The translations under genes and the position numbers were made by a program. Positions 18,196 through 27,455 of a stretch of 64,000 nt of DNA are shown here, one piece after another; position 1 is the first letter of the stretch; every line of letters starts with the position of its first letter. The DNA lies in NCBI RefSeq assembly GCF_001552215.1, contig NZ_BCQT01000019.1:186001-250000 (forward strand), read 5' to 3'. The notes under the pieces are model-generated. The model made no database searches, was not told the origin of the DNA, and saw only the letters and a program-made list of their open reading frames with translations. This DNA comes from Actinomadura macra NBRC 14102. GTDB lineage: Bacteria > Actinomycetota > Actinomycetes > Streptosporangiales > Streptosporangiaceae.

Positions 18196-19173
18196 GTGAT
18201 CCGCTTCGAGGTGTCCGCGGACGACCTGCTGCACAGCAGGTTCGCGCTGTCGCCGCTGTTCGAACTGGACGGGCTGCTGCGCGCCCTCGCCGGGCTGTCC
18301 GAGCGGACCCTGCCGGGCGCCTGGGCGGCGCGGCTGGCACCGGAGTTCCGCGCGCTGCGCGCCGGGACGGAACTGGACGCCGTCCTCGCCCTGCAGTCCC
18401 ACCGCAACGGCGCGGCGTTCGCGGCGCCGCCGCCCCGCGGCCTCGCCCAGACGGTCGAGGACGATCTCGCCGCCGTCCGCGCCACTCCCCCGGACGTGGC
18501 GCGCCGCGAGATCGACCACGCGCTGGGGCTGCGGCCGGCCGGTGACCGTGCTCGCGCGATCCTGGATCGTCCCGACGTGGTCTCCGTCGTCGCCGAGACG
18601 CTGGAGACGGCGTGGCGCACGCTCCTTGCTCCCGACTGGCCGCGGCTGCGCGCGATCTGCGAGCGCGACGTCCTCCACCGCGCCGGGCGGCTCAGCGGCG
18701 GCGGCTGGGAGGCGGCGCTGCGCGACCTGCATCCGCGCGTGCGGTGGCGCGATGGCGGCATCGACCTGCTCGGCATGGCCGTCAGCGAGACCGTCCCGCT
18801 CGGCGGGCGCGGCCTGCTGCTCATCCCGGCGGTGTTCGTGTGGCCGGGGATCGCCGCGCACACCGAGGAGCCGTGGCCGCACGCCCTGCTCTACCCGGCC
18901 CGCGGGATCTCCGCGCTCTGGGAGAGCGCGCCGCCCGCCGAGCCCGGTGCCCTCGCCTGCCTCCTCGGCCGCACTCGCGCCCGGATCCTGCTGGCCCTCG
19001 CCGAACCGGCGGGCACCACCCAGCTCTCCCGCGCCCTCGGCGTCGCGCCCGGCACCGTCGGCGACCACCTCACCGTCCTGCGCCGCGCCGGGCTCCTCGA
19101 CAAGTCCCGCGCGGGGCGCGCCGTCCTGTACCGCCGGACGCCTCTCGGCGACGCGCTCGCCCGCACCCCCTGA
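18196..19173 (+). CDS. ArsR-like winged-helix regulator with a large N-terminal domain
   Basis: 325-aa protein. The C-terminal ~75 residues form a winged helix: RTRARILLALAEPAGTTQLS, then the recognition helix in VAPGTVGDHLTVLRRAGLL and a basic wing. The N-terminal ~240 residues are a larger domain (VIRFEVSADDLLHSRFA) seen in actinobacterial DUF5937-type ArsR proteins and may bind a ligand. The GTG start at 18196 directly follows GGTCGGGG. No metal-binding cysteine box is visible, so a small organic ligand is more likely than a metal. It is expected to repress the divergent MFS gene and itself. Confidence 0.85.
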   Translation: MIRFEVSADDLLHSRFALSPLFELDGLLRALAGLSERTLPGAWAARLAPEFRALRAGTELDAVLALQSHRNGAAFAAPPPRGLAQTVEDDLAAVRATPPDVARREIDHALGLRPAGDRARAILDRPDVVSVVAETLETAWRTLLAPDWPRLRAICERDVLHRAGRLSGGGWEAALRDLHPRVRWRDGGIDLLGMAVSETVPLGGRGLLLIPAVFVWPGIAAHTEEPWPHALLYPARGISALWESAPPAEPGALACLLGRTRARILLALAEPAGTTQLSRALGVAPGTVGDHLTVLRRAGLLDKSRAGRAVLYRRTPLGDALARTP

Positions 19174-19181
19174 CACCGCAG

Positions 19182-19227
19182 ACGCCGAAGGCCCGGTCCC
19201 CGCGGGCGGGGACCGGGCCTTCGGCGT
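19182..19227. terminator. 22-bp stem bidirectional terminator
   Basis: A perfect 22-bp inverted repeat (19182-19203 with 19206-19227) starting ACGCCGAAGGCCCGG lies between the converging ArsR-like gene and dppF. Such a long uninterrupted stem strongly suggests a bidirectional terminator. Confidence 0.9.
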
Positions 19228-19249
19228 GTGGAACGCGGGGAGCGCCGGG

Positions 19250-20464
19250 TCAGGACTCCGGCTCGGGGTCGTCGACCACCGTGGTGGTTCCCGCCCCCGG
19301 CGCCGGGGCGACCGCGGCCCGCGCGACCTCGTCGGTCGCGCTCACCGTGGTGTTCTCCGGGAAGTGGCAGGCGGCCTGGTGGCCGGGGCTGAGCTCCACC
19401 AGCGGCGGCTCGACCTGCTTGCAGATGTCCTGTGCCTTCCAGCAGCGGGTGTGGAAGCGGCACGCCGGTGGCGGGTCCAGCGGGCTCGGGACGTCGCCCT
19501 GCAACCGGATCCGCTGCCGGTCGCCGCGCTCGCTCGGGTCCGGGATCGGCACCGCCGACAGCAGCGCGTTGGTGTAGGGGTGCATCGGGCGCTCGTACAG
19601 GTCCGCGCGGTCCGCCACCTCGACGATCTTCCCGAGGTACATGACCGCGACCCGGTCGGAGATGTGCCGCACCACCGACAGGTCGTGCGCGATCACCACA
19701 TAGGTGAGGTCGAGCTCGTCCTGCAGGTCCTCCAGCAGGTTCACCACCTGCGCCTGCACCGACACATCCAGCGCCGACACCGGCTCGTCCGCGACGATCA
19801 GCTTCGGTTTGAGCGCCAGCGTCCGGGCGATCCCGATGCGCTGCCGCTGCCCGCCGGAGAACTCGTGCGGGTACCGGTTGTAGTGCTCGGGGTTCAGGCC
19901 CACCAGTTCCAGGATCTCCTGGACGGCCTTCTTCACGCCCTGCTTGGTCTCGATGTTCTGCAGCCGGAACGGCGCCCCGACGATCGCGCCGACCGTCTTG
20001 CGCGGGTTCAGCGACGAATACGGGTCCTGGAAGATCATCTGAAGGTCGCGGCGGAGCGGCCGCAGCCGCCCCTGGGACATCTTCGTGATGTCCTCACCCT
20101 CGAAGGTGATCTTCCCGAAGCTCGGGTCCAGCAGCCGCATCACCATCCGGCCGGTCGTGGACTTGCCGCAGCCCGACTCGCCCACCAGTCCCAGCGTCTC
20201 GCCCTTGCGGACCGAGAACGACACGCCGTCGACGGCCTTCACCGCCGCGACCTGCCGGCGCAGCAGTCCCGCCGTGACGGGGAAGTGCTTGCCGAGGTTC
20301 TCCACCTCCAGCAGCGGCTCGCCGTCCCGGATCGGACGGGACTCGCGGGCCGTCTCGGTGGCCGTGGCGGCCGCGGTCGAGGCCGTGGAGGGGGCCTCGG
20401 CGGCGGTGTCGCCCGCCGCGGTCTTCTCAGTGCTCACAGTCTCGTTCCCACCCGTGCTCGTCAC
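19250..20464 (-). CDS. dppF: Peptide/nickel-type ABC importer ATPase, F subunit
   Basis: 404-aa ATPase of an oligo/dipeptide (or nickel) importer. Walker A GESGCGKST, the Q loop at MIFQDPYSSLNPRKTV, signature FSGGQRQR and Walker B LIVADEPVSALDVS are intact. The C-terminal oligopeptide-transporter region has CRFHTRCWKAQDIC, a cysteine pattern that in relatives can hold an Fe-S cluster. Both N- and C-termini carry Ala/Thr/Glu-rich extensions. The GTG start overlaps the D-subunit stop (GTGA). Final gene of the operon, followed by a 22-bp stem terminator. Confidence 0.93.
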   Translation of the reverse strand: MTSTGGNETVSTEKTAAGDTAAEAPSTASTAAATATETARESRPIRDGEPLLEVENLGKHFPVTAGLLRRQVAAVKAVDGVSFSVRKGETLGLVGESGCGKSTTGRMVMRLLDPSFGKITFEGEDITKMSQGRLRPLRRDLQMIFQDPYSSLNPRKTVGAIVGAPFRLQNIETKQGVKKAVQEILELVGLNPEHYNRYPHEFSGGQRQRIGIARTLALKPKLIVADEPVSALDVSVQAQVVNLLEDLQDELDLTYVVIAHDLSVVRHISDRVAVMYLGKIVEVADRADLYERPMHPYTNALLSAVPIPDPSERGDRQRIRLQGDVPSPLDPPPACRFHTRCWKAQDICKQVEPPLVELSPGHQAACHFPENTTVSATDEVARAAVAPAPGAGTTTVVDDPEPES

Positions 20465-21546
20465 AGCTTCGGCCGGATCTCGGAGTCCCAGATCTCCCGC
20501 CGCTTGTCCAGCGGAAGATGGCAGGCCGCCTTGTGGCCCGGCTCGACCTCCAGCAGTTCGGGCCGCTCGGTGGTGCTCTTGCCGCCCGTCAGGTCACAGT
20601 AGGCGCAGCGCGGGTTGAACGCGCAGCCCTCCGGGACGTTGATCAGGCTCGGCGGCGTTCCCTTGATCGGCATCAGCCGTTCGGTGCGCTCGCGGTCCAG
20701 CCGCGGCATCGACCCGAGCAGCCCCCACGTGTAGGGGTGCAGCGGACGATGGAACGCGTCCTGCACCGAGGCGTACTCGGCGCACCGGCCCGCGTACATC
20801 ACCAGGATGTCGTCCGACAGTTCGGCGACCACCCCCAGATCGTGGGTGATCATGATGATCGCGGAGTTGAACTCCTGTTGCAGGTCCCGGATGAGGTCGA
20901 GGATCTGCGCCTGCACCGTCACGTCCAGCGCGGTGGTGGGCTCGTCGGCGATCAGCAGTTCCGGGTCGCACGACAGCGCCATCGCGATCATCGCGCGCTG
21001 CCGCATCCCGCCGGAGAACTGGTGCGGGTAGTCGTCCACCCGCTTGTCGGGCTTGGGGATGCCGACCCGGCCCAGCATGTCGATGGCGTGCTTGCGCGCC
21101 ACCTGCTTGGACACGTCGTTGTGGACCCGGTACGCCTCGACGATCTGGTTGCCGACCGTGTAGAAGGGGTGCATCGCCGACAGCGGATCCTGGAAGATCA
21201 TCGCCATCTTCCGGCCGCGGAGCCTGCGGACCTGACCGGGGGACGCGCCGACCAGCTCCGCGCCGTCCAGCCAGATCTCACCCGACACGTTGGCGTTGCG
21301 GCGGTTGTGCAGCCCGAGCAGGCCGAGGCTCGTCACGCTCTTGCCCGAGCCCGACTCGCCCACGATGCCGAGGGTGCGGCCCCGCTCCAGCGAGAACGAC
21401 AGCCCGTCGACCGACTTCACCAGGCCGTCGTCGGTCGGGAAGTGGATCTTCAGGTCGCGGACCTCAAGGAAGGAGGTGGGCGCCCCGCGCTCCGCCGCGG
21501 TCTCGGCGGAGCCGTTCACCAGCTCGGCCGGTTTCCTGCGCGCCAT
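20461..21546 (-). CDS. dppD: Peptide/nickel-type ABC importer ATPase, D subunit
   Basis: 361-aa ATPase partner of the F subunit. Motifs in order: GESGSGKS, MIFQDPLSAMHPFYTVG, FSGGMRQRAMIA, LLIADEPTTALDV, and the C-terminal CAFNPRCAYCDL cluster typical of oligopeptide-transporter ATPases. The start MARRKPAELVNG is fixed by a one-base overlap with the permease stop (TGATG). It forms the heterodimeric motor with the product of the following gene. Upstream in-frame sequence belongs to the permease region and is not coding in this frame. Confidence 0.93.
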   Translation of the reverse strand: MARRKPAELVNGSAETAAERGAPTSFLEVRDLKIHFPTDDGLVKSVDGLSFSLERGRTLGIVGESGSGKSVTSLGLLGLHNRRNANVSGEIWLDGAELVGASPGQVRRLRGRKMAMIFQDPLSAMHPFYTVGNQIVEAYRVHNDVSKQVARKHAIDMLGRVGIPKPDKRVDDYPHQFSGGMRQRAMIAMALSCDPELLIADEPTTALDVTVQAQILDLIRDLQQEFNSAIIMITHDLGVVAELSDDILVMYAGRCAEYASVQDAFHRPLHPYTWGLLGSMPRLDRERTERLMPIKGTPPSLINVPEGCAFNPRCAYCDLTGGKSTTERPELLEVEPGHKAACHLPLDKRREIWDSEIRPKL

Positions 21547-22544
21547 CAGCTGTGCCTCACCCTCGGGTCGACGACCCCGTACAGGACGTCCACGACCAGG
21601 TTGGCGAGGACGATGAACAACGCCGTCGTCAGCGTCGCCCCCAGCACCACCGGCAGGTCGCTCTGGTTCACCCCGTCCAGCGCCAGCTGGCCGAGGCCGG
21701 GAATCGAGAACGTCTTCTCGGTGATGATCGCGCCGCCGAGCAGCAGCCCGATGTCCAGACCGAACACCGTCATGATCGGGGTGAGCGTCGCGCGCAGCCC
21801 GTGCTTGACCACCACCGTCTTCTCCGGCAGGCCCTTCGCGCGCGCCGTCCGGATGAAGTCCTCGTTCATCGTCTCCAGCATGCCCGCCCGTGTCAGCCGC
21901 GCATAGAGCGCCGCGTAGAGGAACGCCAGGCAGATCCACGGCAGGATCAGATTGAACGGGTTGTCGGTCACGTCGTTGTAGTTGACCGCAGGGAGGATCT
22001 CCCATCGGTGAACGACGAACGCGAGCGACAACAGGCCCGTGAAGAAGATCGGCAGCGATACGCCGGCCAGCGCGATACCCATCGCCGCCCGGTCGAAGAT
22101 CGTGCCTCTGCGCAGCGCCGACAGCACACCGATCGACACGCCCGCCAGCACCCACAGCACCGCCGCGCCGATCGCGATCATGAACGTGACCGGGGCGCGG
22201 TCGACGATCTGGTCGGTCACCGACTGGTTGGTGCGGAAGGAGTAGCCGAGGCACGGCGCCGGGCAGTCGATCTCCTCGGTGCCGGTGTCGTAGGTGTCGC
22301 CGACGACGATCGCCTTGATGAACTTCCCGTACTGCACCGGGATCGGATCGTCGAGCCCGAAGCGGTCCTTGATCGCGGCGAGGGTGGCCGCGTCCGGCTG
22401 CTTGCCGGCGAAGCGGCCCGCGATGTCGTCGCTGGTCACGCCCGCGGCCCGCGGGACAAGGAAGAAGATGGCGTACGTCACCGCGCTGATGATGAGGAGC
22501 AACCCCACCGCGCCCAACAGGCGGCGAACTATGAATGCGATCAC
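21546..22544 (-). CDS. dppB: Peptide/nickel-type ABC importer permease, B subunit
   Basis: 332-aa inner-membrane permease with an N-terminal helix (RRLLGAVGLLLIISAVTYAI), an extracytoplasmic segment with PDAATLAAIKDRFGLDDPIP that is standard for DppB, and five more helices. The EAA loop is TMNEDFIRTARAKGLPEKTV. A CPAPC pair in the extracytoplasmic loop (~94-98) is unusual and could form a disulphide. GTG start. It is separated from the binding-protein gene by a 15-bp stem hairpin. Confidence 0.92.
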   Translation of the reverse strand: MIAFIVRRLLGAVGLLLIISAVTYAIFFLVPRAAGVTSDDIAGRFAGKQPDAATLAAIKDRFGLDDPIPVQYGKFIKAIVVGDTYDTGTEEIDCPAPCLGYSFRTNQSVTDQIVDRAPVTFMIAIGAAVLWVLAGVSIGVLSALRRGTIFDRAAMGIALAGVSLPIFFTGLLSLAFVVHRWEILPAVNYNDVTDNPFNLILPWICLAFLYAALYARLTRAGMLETMNEDFIRTARAKGLPEKTVVVKHGLRATLTPIMTVFGLDIGLLLGGAIITEKTFSIPGLGQLALDGVNQSDLPVVLGATLTTALFIVLANLVVDVLYGVVDPRVRHS

Positions 22545-22557
22545 AGTGTCCGGCCCA

Positions 22558-22590
22558 GGCGGCCGCCGGGGGATCCCCCCGGCGGCCGCC
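22558..22590 (-). terminator. 15-bp stem hairpin between dppA and dppB
   Basis: 22558-22572 pairs perfectly with 22576-22590 (GGCGGCCGCCGGGGG-type arms) around a three-base loop, with no T tract. It lies 44 bp after the binding-protein stop and 14 bp before the permease start. It probably reduces downstream expression or protects the upstream message, raising binding protein over permease; a full terminator is less likely because the operon continues. Confidence 0.75.
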
Positions 22591-22633
22591 CTATGCCTTC
22601 ACCTGCCTTCTCTCAGGTAGCTCGGGAACCGCG

Positions 22634-24391
22634 TCAGCCGGTGACGCCGAGGTTGGCGTAGTCGTACATGCCGTAGCCCGCGTGGAAGTAGACGTTCGTC
22701 AGGTTCGTCGGGCGGTAGAGCAGCGACTTGGCGTACACGTTCGGCAGGATCGCGGCCTGCTCGCGGACCTTCGCGTCGATCTGGTTGTAGACCTTCGCGC
22801 GGCCGGCGGCGTCCTGGATCTTGACCGCGTCATCCCAGAGCTTGTTGACCTCGGGGTCGTTCAGCTCCTCGGGGTTGGCGTTGCCGGTGGGGACGATCGC
22901 GTCGCCGTCGGTGATGGGCTGCAGGTAGCCGTAGCCGGTGTTCCAGTCGGGGGCCCAGCCGTAGGTGCCCAGGCCGATCTTCTCCTTGGCCATGAACTTC
23001 GGCGCGCCGAGCTGCTCGTTGGTGTAGGTACCCGACGGGTAGCCCTTGAGCTCGATCTTGATGCCGACCTTGGCGAGGGACTGCTGCAGCGCCTCGGCGG
23101 TGGCCTTCTCCTTCGGCCGGTCACTGCGGAAGATCATCGTGGTGGAGAAGCCGTTGGGCTGACCGCACTTGGCGAGCGCGGCCTTGGCCTGCGCCGGGTC
23201 GCCGGTGTAGGTCGGGTCCGCCTTGGTGTAGAAGTCGGTGCCCTTCTCGCGGCCCTGCACCGACGGCGGCTGGATCGAAGTCGAGACCTGGCCGCCGACC
23301 TCACCGCCGTACGCCCGGTACATCGCCGAGCGGTCCGCCGCGTACACGATCGCCTTGCGGCACTCGACGTTCGGGATATTCTTGACGTTGATCGGGATGT
23401 ACCAGTGGAAGCCGGCGAGCGGGTTGTCGGCGTTCGCCTTGAGCTTGGGGTTGGTCAGGATCTGCTGCCGGCCGGCGGCCTGCACGCCCGAGCCGGGCAG
23501 GTCGATCTGGACGGTGCCGGCCTGTAGGCGGCTGTCGATCTCCTCCGCCTTCAGACCCGACTGCACCTCGATCTTGTCGGGCAGTTGCTTGCGGTTCGGG
23601 TCGGTCGCCGGGTCCCAGTTGGGGTTGCGGACCCAGGTGCCGCCCTTCTTCGGCGTGTAGTCGCCCTCCAGCTTGTAGGGGCCGCTGGAGACCGGGTGCA
23701 TGCCGTAGCGGGCGCCGGTGTCCTTGGCCGCCGGGACCGGAGCGGTCTGCCCGGAGAATCCGACGACCTGGTCGAACTCGCTGAACGGCGACTTCAGGTT
23801 GAACACGACCGTGTAGTCGTCGGGCGTGGACACGCCCTTGAAGTTGTCGAGGTTCTTGTCCTTGAACGGACCCTTGTACCCGTCGGCGGCCAGGAGCTGG
23901 GGGAAGTAGGAGGGGCCGTTGTGCAGGACGCTGCGGTCGAACGTGCGCGCGACCGCGTACTTGATGTCCTTGGCCTTGATCTCGGTGCCGTCTTCGTACT
24001 TGACGCCGCGCTTGAGCTTGTACGTCCAGGTCTTACTGCCGTTGCTGGGCGTGCCCGGCGCCTCCGCCAGGTCGGGGACCATCTTGGTGCCCTCGGTGCC
24101 CGGCTTGGAGTTGTAGGTCATCAAGCTGCGGGAGAAGATCCGGACGAAGTTCAGCCCGTAGGCGTAGTAGATGTTCGCCGGGTCCAGCGACTCGAAGTCG
24201 TCCGGCTGCGCGAACTTCAGCACGCCGCCCTTGTGGTCGGACGCGTTGACGACCGCGGTCGAGCCGGCGTCGAACTTGGAGCCGCCGGTACCGCCGCCGC
24301 CGTCGTCGTCACCGCCGCCGCAGGCGGACAGCCCGAGGCCCAGGACGACGATCCCCGCCGCCGCGCTGGTCACCACCTTGGGAGATTTCAT
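22634..24391 (-). CDS. dppA: Peptide-type ABC importer substrate-binding lipoprotein
   Basis: 585-aa extracytoplasmic solute-binding protein (family 5). The signal peptide ends in the lipobox LSAC with lipidated Cys24, followed by a Gly/Asp linker. The family signature lies around KFAQPDDFESLDPANIYYAY, and the C-terminal lobe carries the usual GTYGWAPDWNTGYGYLQPI segment. It captures peptides or related cationic ligands outside the membrane and delivers them to the B/C permeases. It sits between the C and B permease genes, followed by a strong hairpin that likely favours its own expression. Confidence 0.93.
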   Translation of the reverse strand: MKSPKVVTSAAAGIVVLGLGLSACGGGDDDGGGGTGGSKFDAGSTAVVNASDHKGGVLKFAQPDDFESLDPANIYYAYGLNFVRIFSRSLMTYNSKPGTEGTKMVPDLAEAPGTPSNGSKTWTYKLKRGVKYEDGTEIKAKDIKYAVARTFDRSVLHNGPSYFPQLLAADGYKGPFKDKNLDNFKGVSTPDDYTVVFNLKSPFSEFDQVVGFSGQTAPVPAAKDTGARYGMHPVSSGPYKLEGDYTPKKGGTWVRNPNWDPATDPNRKQLPDKIEVQSGLKAEEIDSRLQAGTVQIDLPGSGVQAAGRQQILTNPKLKANADNPLAGFHWYIPINVKNIPNVECRKAIVYAADRSAMYRAYGGEVGGQVSTSIQPPSVQGREKGTDFYTKADPTYTGDPAQAKAALAKCGQPNGFSTTMIFRSDRPKEKATAEALQQSLAKVGIKIELKGYPSGTYTNEQLGAPKFMAKEKIGLGTYGWAPDWNTGYGYLQPITDGDAIVPTGNANPEELNDPEVNKLWDDAVKIQDAAGRAKVYNQIDAKVREQAAILPNVYAKSLLYRPTNLTNVYFHAGYGMYDYANLGVTG

Positions 24392-24427
24392 CAGTTCCCT
24401 TTCGCTAATACCGGACGTTCGCCGGGG

Positions 24428-25432
24428 TCATCGGGCCCGTGGGTCCAGAGCGTCGCGCAGCCCATCGCCGAACAGGTTGAAGGCCAGCACGGTGACGAAG
24501 ATGGCGAGACCGGGGACGATCACGAAGTGAGGGGCGACCGAGTACAGCTCGGTGGCCTGCGACAACATCCCGCCCCACGAAGGATCGGGCGGGTTGATGC
24601 CGACACCGAGGAACGACAGCGCTGCCTCGAAGAGGATGTTGGTCGGGATCAGCAGGGTGGAGTACACCAGGATCGGCGCGACCAGGTTGGGCAGGATCTC
24701 CTTGAACAGGATGTAGGAGTTACGCGCGCCCATGCTGCGCGCGGCGTCCACGAACTCACGTTCGCGCAGCGACATGGTCTGCCCGCGGATGATCCGGCCG
24801 ATGTAGGGCCAGTTGAAGAACCCGATGATGAACACCAGGATCGCGATCCGCAGGTTGTTGCCCTCCAGCCCGGCCAGGCTGTTGGGGATCACGCCCACCA
24901 GCGAGATCGCGAACAGCACGAGCGGGAAGGCGAGGAAGACGTCCATCGTGCGGGCGATCAGCGTGTCCACCCAGCCGCCGAAGTAGCCGGCCGTGATGCC
25001 CATGACGGTGCCGATGACGACCGACACCAGCGTGGCGAGCACGCCGATGAGCAGGGAGACACGCGCCCCGTACAGGACGCGGCTGAACAGGTCGCGCCCG
25101 TTGATGGGCTCGACGCCGAAGATGTGGTCGCCGCTCATGCCGCCGAGCGGCTTGGTGGGGCCGCCCAGGGTCGCGTCCACCAGGTTCTGGTGGAACTCGT
25201 TGGGCGGGCTGCCGAACCAGCCGACGACAAGGCCGGTGACGCCCGGAAGCGACAACACGATCAGGATCAATACGACGATCCCGCCCGCGATGGCGACCTT
25301 GTCGCGCTTGAGCCGAAGCCATGCGATCTGGCCGAGGGAACGACCTTGGATCGCCTTGCGATCGACGCCCGCGAGGACGGCGTCCGGTTGGGCCTCGCCC
25401 TCTGATCCGGACACCTCGATCGGTGCGGTCAC
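24428..25432 (-). CDS. dppC: Peptide/nickel-type ABC importer permease, C subunit
   Basis: 334-aa permease. A cytoplasmic N-terminus (~45 aa) leads to the first helix, then the HIFGVEPINGRDLFSRVLYGAR segment region typical of DppC, and four to five further helices with the EAA loop REFVDAARSMGARNSYILF. GTG start with AGGAGG seven to eight bases upstream. As the first gene of the C-A-B-D-F operon it carries the promoter side; a 14-bp palindrome lies 277 bp upstream. Confidence 0.93.
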   Translation of the reverse strand: MTAPIEVSGSEGEAQPDAVLAGVDRKAIQGRSLGQIAWLRLKRDKVAIAGGIVVLILIVLSLPGVTGLVVGWFGSPPNEFHQNLVDATLGGPTKPLGGMSGDHIFGVEPINGRDLFSRVLYGARVSLLIGVLATLVSVVIGTVMGITAGYFGGWVDTLIARTMDVFLAFPLVLFAISLVGVIPNSLAGLEGNNLRIAILVFIIGFFNWPYIGRIIRGQTMSLREREFVDAARSMGARNSYILFKEILPNLVAPILVYSTLLIPTNILFEAALSFLGVGINPPDPSWGGMLSQATELYSVAPHFVIVPGLAIFVTVLAFNLFGDGLRDALDPRAR

Positions 25433-25708
25433 GCTCCGTACCTCCTAGGCCTTCGGGCCACATGGCCGCCGACGTACACGCTCCGGGCGGCGGCGAAGAT
25501 CGTCCGCGGCCCCCGTGCCCGTTACGCCGTGTTTGCTGAAGGGAAACGTAGCCCTTCGGGCACGACTGTCCATCCGTGAGACGGCCTTCGCCAGTACCCG
25601 TATCTGACTTGTGATCTCGTCGTCATCTTGGGCACACGTGTCCGCACTTCACATCCGGCAAATCGCCCGAATAGTACGTTCGCCGACACCCCGGACGGCA
25701 ACACGAAA

Positions 25709-25722
25709 CCGGTCTAGACCGG
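25709..25722. promoter_or_regulatory. 14-bp palindrome upstream of the dpp operon
   Basis: CCGGTCTAGACCGG is a perfect palindrome in the 478-bp gap (25433-25910) between dppC and a small membrane-protein gene. The stretch 25500-25760 is clearly less G+C-rich than its surroundings, as expected for promoter DNA; a separate GTGCCCG/CGGGCAC repeat flanks about 25516-25564. No gene was seen in the gap. Confidence 0.4.
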
Positions 25723-25910
25723 GAAGCTTTACCGTACTGAGTCCGTTCCGAGATCGATCGTCCGCAGGTCAGCCGCTGGGCACGCACAAACGGCGGGCCG
25801 GGACGCCCCCAGGATCGCACACGCACAAGGCGATGATCACCAGGAACGCCCGGCCCGCCGCCGGACCGTGACATGAAGCCGTCCCGCGCGCCGCGGGTCG
25901 GCCCGGACGA

Positions 25911-26339
25911 TCAGGAAATGCCGCGATTGCGAAGGATCTGTTCGATTTCCGCCAGCTCCGGGTCACCGGACGGCTGCGCTCCGCCCACCGCGCCCTTGGA
26001 CTTCGGAGTTCGCCCCGCGGACTTCTGCCGCCCGCCGCCGGCGGCCTTCCCGCCGCCACCCTCCGTGCCCCCCGCGCGGCGGCTCAGCATCGCGCCCGAG
26101 GTCAGGTAGAGCAGGACCGCGAGCCCCGCCACCGCGACGCCCGCCCACTTCACCGGGCTGAACGCCAGGTCGACGAAGAACTCGGTCACCCCCGTCATCG
26201 CCGCCGCCAGCGGCACCAGTGACAGCGCGGCGCCGCGCATGCCCGACGCCGCGCCCCGGCGCCGGTAGACCCCCCAGCTGGTGACCAGCCCGACCAGGGT
26301 CACCCCGAGACTGATCGCGAAAATGGCTGTGTCGCTCAT
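25911..26339 (-). CDS. Small membrane protein of unknown function
   Basis: 142 aa. Three hydrophobic helices (about 4-23, 37-55 and 63-85) are followed by a Gly/Lys/Ser-rich cytoplasmic linker and a conserved-looking acidic end, GDPELAEIEQILRNRGIS, that may form a helix. ATG start. The codon pattern fits a real gene. No family is recognised. It lies upstream of the dpp promoter region on the same strand but 478 bp from dppC, so it is probably a separate unit. Confidence 0.7.
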   Translation of the reverse strand: MSDTAIFAISLGVTLVGLVTSWGVYRRRGAASGMRGAALSLVPLAAAMTGVTEFFVDLAFSPVKWAGVAVAGLAVLLYLTSGAMLSRRAGGTEGGGGKAAGGGRQKSAGRTPKSKGAVGGAQPSGDPELAEIEQILRNRGIS

Positions 26340-26598
26340 GCCGGCCCCTCACTCCGTACGGTGATGCTCCTCCCATGGTCACACGTCCCGGCGCCGATGC
26401 CGCTCCTACCGGCGGACGGTTTGCCGCCCGCCGCGCCTCCTCCTCCGGCGTGATGCGTCCCCTAGGGACCGCCCCGCAGGTAGCAGCGGAGCGCTACCGC
26501 GCCGGGAGCACCCCCGCCGTGCCGCACGGAGATCAACATCGCGCAACGGTTGGACGTCGAAGCTGTGGAGCGGGAACGTTTCCCACCCCGGCCGCACC

Positions 26599-27279
26599 TC
26601 ACGCCACCAGCGCCGACAACCGTTGCAGGGTCACCTCGCGCAGCGAGCGCACCACGGTGCGTCCCGGCGCCGGCGGGATCGGCAGCACACCCGGCACCGC
26701 GACGGCGACGCACCCCGCCGCCTCGGCCGCCGCCACCCCGTTCGGGGAGTCCTCCAGCACCACGCACCGGCCCGGCTCCGCGCCGAGCCGCGCGGCGGCC
26801 GTCAGATAGGGCTCGGGGGCGGGCTTGGTCCGCGCCACCTCGTCGCCCGCCACGCTCAGCCGGAAGTGCTCGCGGCCGATCGCGTCCAGCACCGGCTCGA
26901 TGAGCCTGCGGTGGCTGGAAGACACCAGCGCGGTGGCGACCCCCGCCGCGCGCAGCTCGGTGAGCAGGTCCTTGGCGCCCGGCATCAGCGGCACGCAGCT
27001 GCTGAGCCGCTCGAACATCCCGTCCAGCATCCGCCGCCCGACCTCCGCGGGCGCCGCCGACGCCCCGGTCAGCTCCAGCATGTAGGCCACGGCGACGTCC
27101 AGGGACCCGCCGACGAGCCGCTCCTGGTGCGCGCTGGTCCACGTCCCGCCGAGCCAGGCCATCACCTCCGACTCGACCTCCAGCCAGACGCGCTCGGAGT
27201 CGATCAGCAGCCCGTCCATGTCGAACAGGACGGCCTGGAGCCCTCCGTCCGCAGCGGTGCCGGCCGCAGCGCCCCCCAC
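26599..27279 (-). CDS. HAD-superfamily phosphatase
   Basis: 226-aa haloacid-dehalogenase-type hydrolase, subgroup with a helical cap. The nucleophile motif FDMDGLLIDS has Asp20 and Asp22; ALVSSSH is motif II, a Lys lies in ARTKPAPEPYL (motif III), and VVLEDSPNGVAAAEAAG is motif IV. The closest type is beta-phosphoglucomutase/2-deoxyglucose-6-phosphate phosphatase-like, but the substrate is open. The GTG at 27279 is chosen because AGGAGG lies four bases upstream; earlier GTGs in frame only add low-complexity Gly/Thr. Confidence 0.88.
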   Translation of the reverse strand: MGGAAAGTAADGGLQAVLFDMDGLLIDSERVWLEVESEVMAWLGGTWTSAHQERLVGGSLDVAVAYMLELTGASAAPAEVGRRMLDGMFERLSSCVPLMPGAKDLLTELRAAGVATALVSSSHRRLIEPVLDAIGREHFRLSVAGDEVARTKPAPEPYLTAAARLGAEPGRCVVLEDSPNGVAAAEAAGCVAVAVPGVLPIPPAPGRTVVRSLREVTLQRLSALVA

Positions 27280-27455
27280 CGTGCCTCCTGTGCCCCCCAC
27301 GTCGCTCCCCACGTCGTCGCGGAATCGTCCGGTGCCGGAGCACCCGACCACCCGGAAGTGCCCGAAAGATCCCAGCTTATCCGTGCAGCGGACAGTGACG
27401 GATGAGGCACCGGAACGGTAGCGTGCCCGAAAACTACTAACGGGTAAGGAACGGC

